A DNA stretch of 64,000 nucleotides, from the IMG/VR virus record IMGVR_UViG_3300022200_000019, positions 124,001-188,000 of that record; one strand, written 5' to 3'. Shown here piece after piece: positions 57,836 through 64,000 of this stretch (its first letter is position 1; every line of letters starts with the position of its first letter). The stretch comes from a virus. The notes beneath the pieces were generated by a model. The model did not search any database. It saw nothing but the letters and a program-made list of their open reading frames with translations, and was not told the origin of the DNA. A program made the position numbers and the translations under genes.

Positions 57836-59166
57836 GAGCTCGTGAATTTATCGTAGAATATAAACGCGACATTACCATGAAAAACTGGTACGACAAGATC
57901 TTACGGCAACAAATGGTCGATAAAACCTACACCACACACGCTCAAAATGAAATCAGAGATTGGCTGGAAAAACGTGCTCGAGGAGAACTAACTCAACTTG
58001 AACAAGAGTTGTTAGATCAATCAGTCGAAATGATAGTAAGACAATTTGAATCTGCAGATCCAAGTCCAAACAAACAGTATGTACAATGGATGTTGCGTAT
58101 TTGGACCAATCCAAATGGTGTTGGCAGAATCGAAGATGTTACGTCCACAACAGCAGAAATGCTACACAAGTACCACGAACTAAAACAACGCAATCGTTTG
58201 CCTATTGACATTCGCGACATTAACCAGGTTAAGGATATGCGAACACTGGAAAAGTTGCACGATGATGTGGATCGTTTATATGCATTACTAGATAAAGATA
58301 AAATAGCAGCAATGCCAAAAGGCTCTGCTCGTGAAGTATATAACGGACCAGATTTTAGACTTATCGTTCCAGAAGATGAAGCAGCCGCTTGTTATTATGG
58401 CCAAGGAACACGCTGGTGTACGGCAGCAACCAAGGGTCATAATATGTTTGATCACTATAGTAAGGCTGGCCCTATCTACATTCTCATTCCTAAAAAGCCA
58501 GAGTATGAAGGTGAAAAATATCAATTACACGGCGCATCACGCCAATCAATGGATGAACGAGATCAGCCATACTATATTGGTAATTTACTTGGCAGATTCC
58601 CTGAGCTAAAAGAAATATTATTTTCTACTGATGATTTTTATAGTTGGGTTGAGATAATGCCGGATGCTTTTGTTGAGGATGGCGTTGCTACCTGGAATGC
58701 GTATGCTGCGAAACATTTTAAAGAATGGGGTCTAACACAAGTATTGACTGGTTGGACGCGAACTGCTAAGAATCGCGGCGAGATTGTGGATGTACAAAAA
58801 ACCTGGGAAAAGGTTAGAAAAGTATTGCTTGACTTGCTAGCAAATAGCGAAGTTTCAGTAGCAGACTTTTATGATGCTGCTACACAGACGCACATCAAAG
58901 GCGATACTGGTGCTACAGATGCTGAAAATGAGTTTGCTCGAATACTTTCATATGCGTGGAAGTATAACCTGATAGAAGCGTTAAAAGCCGGTTATCTGGG
59001 TGTGAATGCTAAGGTTAGTTTAGAACATCCTGAATGGGATATTACAGTTCGTGTAATAGATTCTGAAGCGAACGCCTGGAAAGATTCCACTGCCGAGTGG
59101 AGCAATGACGAGGGCTGGGAATTCTCCATTAATGATCCCGAAGATACTCGCTACAATGAGGACTAA
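57832..59166 (+). CDS. WCTA-family paralog 2, processed-leader motif
   Basis: 444 residues. MRAREFIVEYKRDITMKNWY has an IVE/Y leader. Shared elements: SADPSPNKQYVQWMLR, EVYNGPDFRLIVP, ACYYGQGTRWCTAATKGHNM, FDHYSKAGPIYILIPKKP, QSMDERDQ. Variable C-terminus ending in acidic WSNDEGWEFSIND. Start overlaps the previous stop (ATGA), so it is co-expressed with paralog 1. Confidence 0.65.
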   Translation: MRAREFIVEYKRDITMKNWYDKILRQQMVDKTYTTHAQNEIRDWLEKRARGELTQLEQELLDQSVEMIVRQFESADPSPNKQYVQWMLRIWTNPNGVGRIEDVTSTTAEMLHKYHELKQRNRLPIDIRDINQVKDMRTLEKLHDDVDRLYALLDKDKIAAMPKGSAREVYNGPDFRLIVPEDEAAACYYGQGTRWCTAATKGHNMFDHYSKAGPIYILIPKKPEYEGEKYQLHGASRQSMDERDQPYYIGNLLGRFPELKEILFSTDDFYSWVEIMPDAFVEDGVATWNAYAAKHFKEWGLTQVLTGWTRTAKNRGEIVDVQKTWEKVRKVLLDLLANSEVSVADFYDAATQTHIKGDTGATDAENEFARILSYAWKYNLIEALKAGYLGVNAKVSLEHPEWDITVRVIDSEANAWKDSTAEWSNDEGWEFSINDPEDTRYNED

Positions 59167-59168
59167 AT

Positions 59169-60485
59169 GTGAGAGCCAAAGAGTTTTTATTAGAATATAA
59201 CAGAGACATCACCAAAAAGAACTATGGTGACAAGATTGTTCTGCGCTGGGGCGTGGGAGCTGTTAGCAGTGGATTAAGCATTCGCCGTGTACACGACAAG
59301 ATTCTTGCTGGCGAACCATTGGATGCCAACGAACAAAATGTTTATGATGAAGCAGTTGCTAACATTATTAACAAAGCAGAAATTGCTGACCCAACTCCAA
59401 ACAAACAATATGTACAGTGGCTTGTTCGTGCGTGGATCAATAAACTGCTAAGACTTGCTGAAGATATTCTTTCATCAGGCAGTGAGTTTGTTAAAATGTG
59501 GCACGAGTTAAAAACTCACCGTATGCTACCGCCAAATTACACAGACATTAACAGAATTAAAACACCGAGCGATTGGAATCAGGCCTGGGTGGATATTCGA
59601 GCAGCATACGAAAACTTCAAACCCAAGAAGCCAATGCCCAAAGGCAAGGCACGTGAACTGTTAAACAATGCGGAAGTAAGAATCGTTCGCCCAGAAAATG
59701 AAGCAGCGGCTTGCTATTACGGACAAGGCACACAGTGGTGTACGGCTGCTACAGAAACACGCAACTTGTTTGATCATTATCACAAAGATGGCGATCTAAG
59801 TATCTTTATTCCTAAGAATCCACGGTACGAAGGTGAAAAATATCAACTGTGGGTCAATAACGACACTGGTGGATATCAGTTAATGAACGAACAAGACGAT
59901 CCACTTGAATACGGCCTAGAAGAACTAACAGACAGATTTAATACATTAACTTATGAGATTTTAGAAAAACTACATCCAGCACTAATGAAACATCCTGAAT
60001 TTAACACTGAAGAATTTGAGTCAGTTAAACGGCAAATTGCTGTTAACCTATTCAAAAATGGATACTTCAAATTAGCATATAGCGATCTAATTAATATGCT
60101 TGATGATTCATTTGACGAATACGACAAAGATTCCATTAATTATATGAAAGAAATGTTTATGGAAATGGAAGCTGAAGTGTTGCGAGCTATTAACAATGTT
60201 GGATACGATGAACTCGCATTTAATGATCCTGGTGTAACATTCCCTGAGTTACCCAATGCTGTATTTAGATGGCTTGAATACATGACTGATGACACCAACA
60301 TGTGGGGCGATTGGGCTGACGACGAATATATGGTAGGCTTTATCAGCAACATTGAAGCCTGGTTTAACAGACAAACAAATTGGGACAAGCGTAATCAGAA
60401 TCAAACTCTGATACCGTACTACAGCATCAAACAAGACGAAAAAACTGGAAAGTGGGAAGTAGAGTACGAAGGCCCGTGGACATGA
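59169..60485 (+). CDS. WCTA-family paralog 3, processed-leader motif, GTG start
   Basis: 438 residues from the GTG at 59169. MRAKEFLLEYNRDITKKNYG with an LLE/Y leader, then IADPTPNKQYVQWLVRAW, ACYYGQGTQWCTAATETRNL, FDHYHKDGDLSIFIPKNP, YEGEKYQLW and QLMNEQDD. GTG must be the start because the leader aligns with the other copies only here. C-terminus variable and acidic. Confidence 0.65.
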   Translation: MRAKEFLLEYNRDITKKNYGDKIVLRWGVGAVSSGLSIRRVHDKILAGEPLDANEQNVYDEAVANIINKAEIADPTPNKQYVQWLVRAWINKLLRLAEDILSSGSEFVKMWHELKTHRMLPPNYTDINRIKTPSDWNQAWVDIRAAYENFKPKKPMPKGKARELLNNAEVRIVRPENEAAACYYGQGTQWCTAATETRNLFDHYHKDGDLSIFIPKNPRYEGEKYQLWVNNDTGGYQLMNEQDDPLEYGLEELTDRFNTLTYEILEKLHPALMKHPEFNTEEFESVKRQIAVNLFKNGYFKLAYSDLINMLDDSFDEYDKDSINYMKEMFMEMEAEVLRAINNVGYDELAFNDPGVTFPELPNAVFRWLEYMTDDTNMWGDWADDEYMVGFISNIEAWFNRQTNWDKRNQNQTLIPYYSIKQDEKTGKWEVEYEGPWT

Positions 60486-61885
60486 GAGCAAACGATTTAA
60501 TTTTTGAATACAAGCGTGACGTAACCGTAAAGAATTATACTGACAGACTGATTGATCGTATGATCAGCGATGGCAGTGTCGAACGTATGACGTTTGGCGG
60601 CAATGGATGGGGTTACACCACAGATGATATGTTTGATATGGTTCGCGGCATTCAGTGGCAGAATCAACCGCCGTTGACTCCAGAAAAAGTAGAAGCAGCC
60701 AAGGAAATATTTGCGAGAGGTGCTATTACACAAATTGAGCAAGCAGATCCTACCAGTAAAAAAGCCTACACAGAATGGTTGGTAATGGCATATATCAACA
60801 GTATATTTGTGCGTTGGGAAGACATATTCTCAACTGGAACTGATTTCTTAGCAATGTATAACGACCTAAAGCAACGCAACTTATTTAATAAAGTCGATAC
60901 TCTTAAAGCAGTATCAAACATTAAACAAATCAACAATCGCGAAAGATTTAGATGGGCATATACTACAATTTCAAACGCACACGATTTTTATCTCGGTCAA
61001 ACCACAGACATTGATCGCGGCGATGCTGAAGAAATCCACAACGGACCAGAAGTTCGTGTACTAAAAGTAAACGATCAAAAAGCAGCGTGTTATTATGGAC
61101 GCGGCACAGAATGGTGTACAGCAGCAACACGTTCTCGCAATATGTTTGATCACTATAACCGTACTGGAAACATATACATATTCATTCCTAAAAAGCCACA
61201 GCACGACGGTGAAAAATATCAGTTCTGGGCAGGCGACGATGGGCGCAACGTTGATATTCAACTAATGGACGAACACGACGAGCCAGTAGATTTTGAAACC
61301 TGGGACAATCGTTTTCCAGGATTGGGCATCAAATACTTGTATGATCTTGAACCTAAGGTATTGAGTCAGTTTGTTATGTTTAACCGAAAGCGATTTGATT
61401 ATATCATAGCCGAAGTTGTTGAACTTTTACAAAACAACTGGAAATGGGATGTCGTTGCTGACTGGGAGCATGACGATGATTATTATTGGCAATGGTTGCG
61501 TGACGAAGGTTACATAGATGACGAAGGCGACTTTGATGATGATAAAATGGAAAAAGACGGCATAAACTATCTAGAGTTTAACGACGATTTGCGCCGAGGA
61601 CTAAACGACGTGTTTGACGCTTTTGAAGAACTTACACCGTCAGAACTCAATAATTTTTATAGTGATGACAATGGTGGACCATTGGACTTCTACCGTATGA
61701 TTGATACCTTAGGTGACTGGATAGAAGATCAAGCCGGCAGTCACTATGAAAGTTTATTCAAAGATGCCGGTAATTTCATTGCCAATAATATTGGCAGTTA
61801 CTCAGATAAGGAAGGTAACTTTAAGGTAGATCATGTTGCTAATATTCGCGGTACACCTTATCTAGCGCATCCAGCTAGACGATAA
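60482..61885 (+). CDS. WCTA-family paralog 4, processed-leader motif
   Basis: 467 residues from the ATG at 60482. MRANDLIFEYKRDVTVKNYT has an IFE/Y leader; then QADPTSKKAYTEWLVMAYIN, ACYYGRGTEWCTAATRSRNM, FDHYNRTGNIYIFIPKKP, GEKYQFW and QLMDEHDE. The frame extends upstream to 60452, but leader alignment and the ATGA overlap fix the start. C-terminus is strongly acidic (DDDYYWQWLRDEGYIDDEGD). Confidence 0.65.
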   Translation: MRANDLIFEYKRDVTVKNYTDRLIDRMISDGSVERMTFGGNGWGYTTDDMFDMVRGIQWQNQPPLTPEKVEAAKEIFARGAITQIEQADPTSKKAYTEWLVMAYINSIFVRWEDIFSTGTDFLAMYNDLKQRNLFNKVDTLKAVSNIKQINNRERFRWAYTTISNAHDFYLGQTTDIDRGDAEEIHNGPEVRVLKVNDQKAACYYGRGTEWCTAATRSRNMFDHYNRTGNIYIFIPKKPQHDGEKYQFWAGDDGRNVDIQLMDEHDEPVDFETWDNRFPGLGIKYLYDLEPKVLSQFVMFNRKRFDYIIAEVVELLQNNWKWDVVADWEHDDDYYWQWLRDEGYIDDEGDFDDDKMEKDGINYLEFNDDLRRGLNDVFDAFEELTPSELNNFYSDDNGGPLDFYRMIDTLGDWIEDQAGSHYESLFKDAGNFIANNIGSYSDKEGNFKVDHVANIRGTPYLAHPARR

Positions 61886-61886
61886 A

Positions 61887-61893
61887 CTAAATA
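61887..61893 (+). promoter_or_regulatory. T4-type late promoter motif
   Basis: CTAAATA 22 bases before the ATG at 61916, with an AAAGAGAAAA purine run between. Confidence 0.5.
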
Positions 61894-61915
61894 CTATATC
61901 AAAGAGAAAAATATC

Positions 61916-62494
61916 ATGAACTTATCCGAAGAACTCAGAAAATATGCCAATATCTTAAATGAAGAACGCACAGACGAATACTTTGATTATGGCGACGATG
62001 CCGATACCAGCAATGAACCAGCAGGTATGCCGTTTTATAAACTGCCTGCAAAAAGTTCAGCAGTAAAAATCACAAATAAAGCGCACCAAGCCGGACTAAA
62101 CACAGTTGAGTTTCAAGGACAATATCTGAGTGTTTCGCCTAACCAAGCCGATCGGCTGGAAGAACTAATGCGTGCCATGCGCATGCAGTTTACGCCGGTA
62201 ACGGGTGTTCCTGATTGGGGTGCAGATGATTCACATCTAAGTCGCAAAGAACGTGCTCGTGGCATGCCATATAAATTTAGCGAAAACAAATCGGTAATTC
62301 GTAAAAGATTTCCCAAATTAGAAAAAGCAATTATTCAAGATCAAGATCCAGAGTTGGCATCTCTGTATGCCATAAAGGTAATCGGAGGCAGATGGCCCGA
62401 AGCAGAACCAGTGATTGCCAAAGATTCAGAGTCGGCATCTCTGTATGCCCGATATATACTCAAAGGTCCTTGGCCCGAAGCAGGGATCAAATGA
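61916..62494 (+). CDS. repeat protein with late leader motif
   Basis: 192 residues. MNLSEELRKYANILNEER has an ILNE/E site at residues 14-17, further in than in its neighbours. The C-terminus holds two 26-residue repeats (ELASLYAIKVIGGRWPEAEP and SASLYARYILKGPWPEAG), a type seen in other bacterial and phage proteins. Overlaps the next gene by ATGA. Confidence 0.6.
   Translation: MNLSEELRKYANILNEERTDEYFDYGDDADTSNEPAGMPFYKLPAKSSAVKITNKAHQAGLNTVEFQGQYLSVSPNQADRLEELMRAMRMQFTPVTGVPDWGADDSHLSRKERARGMPYKFSENKSVIRKRFPKLEKAIIQDQDPELASLYAIKVIGGRWPEAEPVIAKDSESASLYARYILKGPWPEAGIK
62351..62494 (+). repeat. two 78-bp coding repeats
   Basis: The units GAGTTGGCATCTCTGTATGC at 62351 and GAGTCGGCATCTCTGTATGC at 62429 are 78 bases apart and encode the ASLYA...WPEA repeat. 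Confidence 0.65.
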
Positions 62495-62904
62495 GAGCAA
62501 GAGAATTCACATCTGAAGCAGATATGACACGTAGAGATTTTCTCAAACGTGCAGCAGCAACACTGGCAGCACCAGCAGTAGCAAAGGCTGGTCCTCCGGT
62601 TAGTGACGAAACTACCCAAGCAGTTGATCTAGCACAAGATCCAAACTGGATGCCACTATACAAAGACGGCGAACCAGTTACTGCTCCTCCATATGCTCAA
62701 GAGTTATATGGCAAGGGTTATCCAAAAGATACAGATTATCGTCCCGTTGATCCAATTGATTCGTTTGAAAAAGACCCAGACGTTCAGAGATTCTATGATC
62801 TCAAAGCAAAACGTTGTTTGGCAAACCGTGGCACACCAGTAAAGGATGCGCAAGGTAACATAGATTGTACGCAAGTACGTGGTAAAGCATCGCAAACATG
62901 GTAG
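62491..62904 (+). CDS. small protein with processed-leader motif followed by Tat signal
   Basis: 137 residues from the ATG at 62491. MRAREFTSEADM carries a TSE/A leader site (not a perfect I/L at the third position). It runs directly into TRRDFLKRAAATLAAPAVAK, a textbook twin-arginine signal peptide with an AKA-type cleavage end. The mature part (about 100 residues) has two Cys and a proline-rich region. Removing the leader would put the Tat signal at the N-terminus. Frames starting upstream overlap the previous gene. Confidence 0.65.
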   Translation: MRAREFTSEADMTRRDFLKRAAATLAAPAVAKAGPPVSDETTQAVDLAQDPNWMPLYKDGEPVTAPPYAQELYGKGYPKDTDYRPVDPIDSFEKDPDVQRFYDLKAKRCLANRGTPVKDAQGNIDCTQVRGKASQTW

Positions 62905-62910
62905 AGGTTG

Positions 62911-63150
62911 ATGGGAAAGATATTAAAATTTCCAACTGAAAAAACTTTTACTTGTATGCTGCCAGACGACTGGGCAGACCCAGAAAACCCTACGCAATAC
63001 GAAATCGCTAACACAATGCGCACATTACGTCAGATGATGACAGAGTGCGAAAAAGAATATCACAAAACACAATCCCCTGCGTTAACTGTACAAATCAATA
63101 AAATTAAATCCTGTATACAGTTAATGTACAGTTATTATCGCTCAGACTAA
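62911..63150 (+). CDS. small helical protein
   Basis: 79 residues. MGKILKFPTEKTF, then a helical C-terminus (MRTLRQMMTECEKEYHKTQ). AGAGG upstream of the ATG. Family not recognised. Confidence 0.5.
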   Translation: MGKILKFPTEKTFTCMLPDDWADPENPTQYEIANTMRTLRQMMTECEKEYHKTQSPALTVQINKIKSCIQLMYSYYRSD

Positions 63151-63154
63151 CCTG

Positions 63155-63162
63155 TATAAATA
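63155..63162 (+). promoter_or_regulatory. T4-type late promoter TATAAATA
   Basis: Perfect TATAAATA 28 bases before the GTG at 63191, with CAGGAG ribosome site. Confidence 0.7.
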
Positions 63163-63190
63163 TTTTTAACATGTAGCACAGGAGTCTACC

Positions 63191-63430
63191 GTGAGCGATG
63201 ATATCTTTGACGACATTGAACTCACAGGCATTGAACGCTTTAATAGCCACTTGAACGAGGATATCAAAGACCGTGCCTATCGCTATGTTACACATAGTCC
63301 AGAGTACCACAGAGTACCTCTTAGCGAACTCAGAAGAATACGCAGCAAAGCAAAAAAACTAAAAAGAAGCTATAAAAAACAACAACGCAAGCAATCTCAA
63401 GACATTTCCAAACGCTACGGCGGTCGTTGA
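63191..63430 (+). CDS. small basic protein, GTG start
   Basis: 79 residues, acidic start (SDDIFDDIELTG) and a very basic C-terminus (SKAKKLKRSYKKQQRKQ). AGGAG 7 bases before the GTG, so this start is well supported. Possibly DNA-binding; family not recognised. Confidence 0.6.
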   Translation: MSDDIFDDIELTGIERFNSHLNEDIKDRAYRYVTHSPEYHRVPLSELRRIRSKAKKLKRSYKKQQRKQSQDISKRYGGR

Positions 63431-63438
63431 TTACTAGC

Positions 63439-63445
63439 ATAAATA
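63439..63445 (+). promoter_or_regulatory. T4-type late promoter motif, 4 nt from the start codon
   Basis: ATAAATA, CTGT, ATG at 63450. Confidence 0.6.
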
Positions 63446-63449
63446 CTGT

Positions 63450-63770
63450 ATGAAAGATACAGTATTCGTAAAACTCTGTGTGGATTTACACTGTGACTGG
63501 CAGGGGTTGCCACCAGATTACCGTATCTATGTGGACAATGAATTGTTTGCTGAACGCACTTATCGTTGGGAAAAACCTGTATACCTGACAGAAATTCTTC
63601 AGATTAATGCAGTGCCTGACACAGAATATCTGGTCACACTGGACGATTTTGCACCACAGATTGCAAATTTCAAGATGTCAAACCACAGAGTTGAATATTG
63701 TGACTTGCCTGTGGAATTTAACAAGTGTAAAGACAAAAAATTTAGGTTTAAAGTTAAAAATGAAAGTTAA
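63450..63770 (+). CDS. beta-sandwich protein
   Basis: 106 residues, predicted beta: VKLCVDLHCDWQGLP, YRIYVDNELFAERTYRW, TEYLVTLDDFAPQ. The layout recalls small Ig- or CBM-like phage decorations, similar in style to the 43287 product. Overlaps the next start by 11 bases. Confidence 0.5.
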   Translation: MKDTVFVKLCVDLHCDWQGLPPDYRIYVDNELFAERTYRWEKPVYLTEILQINAVPDTEYLVTLDDFAPQIANFKMSNHRVEYCDLPVEFNKCKDKKFRFKVKNES

Positions 63771-63897
63771 TGAGATAATTTCAGAAATGACCAGTGCTGG
63801 TGCTGTTGCCGCAGTAGCGCAACCATTAGGCGGCACAATTAGTCGTAACCAGGGCGTATATACCAAACCAAAAAAGAAAAAGAAGGGTAAAAAATGA
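63760..63897 (+). CDS. small protein with processed-leader motif
   Basis: 45 residues from the ATG at 63760. MKVNEIISEM leader (ISE/M), then AVAAVAQPLGG and a Lys-rich tail (KPKKKKKGKK). The start is fixed by leader similarity to the 50171 product; a longer frame upstream would overlap the previous gene by 164 bases. Candidate small internal head peptide. Confidence 0.6.
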   Translation: MKVNEIISEMTSAGAVAAVAQPLGGTISRNQGVYTKPKKKKKGKK

Positions 63898-64000
63898 ACG
63901 ATCCACAAATGAATAATATTCTAGCACGACTCAATTCTGTTGGCACTAAACCAGCAAGTGCATCCAATAACCGTAGTTCTAGCGCAGGCGACCCGGCCAT
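63894..64000 (+). CDS. hypothetical protein, N-terminal part
   Basis: At least 35 residues to the window edge (MNDPQMNNILARLNSVGTKP), Ser/Ala-rich after that. The start overlaps the previous stop by ATGA. Truncated by the window end. Confidence 0.55.
   Translation, partial: MNDPQMNNILARLNSVGTKPASASNNRSSSAGDPA

Overview
This window looks like an internal stretch of the genome of a T4-like (myovirus-type) marine bacteriophage. I base that on a gp44-type clamp loader ATPase, a GroES/gp31-like co-chaperonin, MazG, PhoH and the ATAAATA / CTAAATA motif of T4-type late promoters. Genes are tightly packed, mostly on the + strand, with many ATGA and TAATG stop/start overlaps. The base composition is AT-rich by eye. 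Carried metabolic genes (PstS, AmtB, Tct-type transporter proteins, APS-kinase-like, amidinotransferase) are of the kind found in marine phages. No terminase, portal, capsid or DNA polymerase gene lies in the window, so assignment to a named genus is not possible. The host appears to use a sigma70 close to the Escherichia coli type (many TTGACA-N17-TATAAT promoters) and PhoB-type phosphate control.

Layout. (1) 1-14 kb: about 40 small, mostly unrecognised genes, read as early host-takeover genes. They are driven by sigma70-like promoters, several sharing a CCATAAAAAACTTTT box. A frameshifted radical SAM gene, a possible structured RNA and a tRNA-Trp are included. (2) 14-20 kb: an amidinotransferase, small conserved proteins, a full-length translation initiation factor IF-1 and three fibre or adhesin-like virion proteins. 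(3) 20-30 kb: MazG, a truncated Pol III alpha-like protein, the co-chaperonin, clamp loader, a nuclease-like protein, a nucleotidase, a minus-strand PhoH plus radical SAM pair, SGNH hydrolases and a methyltransferase. (4) 30-36.7 kb: a nutrient island with TctA-, TctC- and TctB-like transporter proteins, a ferritin-like diiron protein with an amidotransferase, AmtB, and PstS behind a four-heptamer Pho box. AmtB and PstS each end in the same hairpin terminator. (5) 36.7-43.7 kb: SGNH and APS-kinase-like proteins, DnaJ and a complete ClpA. (6) 43.7-64 kb: a long series of late genes. Many start with a short leader ending in (I/L)xE (MRAREFIVE, MKVSEIINE, MNLYDLFE), like the capsid-targeting leaders of T4 internal head proteins, which the prohead protease removes.

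The main hypothesis is that region 6 encodes a large set of proteins packaged in the capsid and delivered with the DNA. Behind such leaders are a ParB-like/GNAT protein, a kinase-like protein, a KTSC protein, four tandem paralogs with a CYYGxGTxWCTA signature, and two proteins with twin-arginine (Tat) motifs. In one of them the Tat motif would lie at the new N-terminus after leader removal. A second theme is that many late promoter motifs lie only 4-7 nt before the start codon, implying leaderless or nearly leaderless late mRNAs in a phage that also encodes IF-1. No stretch longer than 300 bases lacks a gene. No CRISPR array, transposase or integrase was seen.
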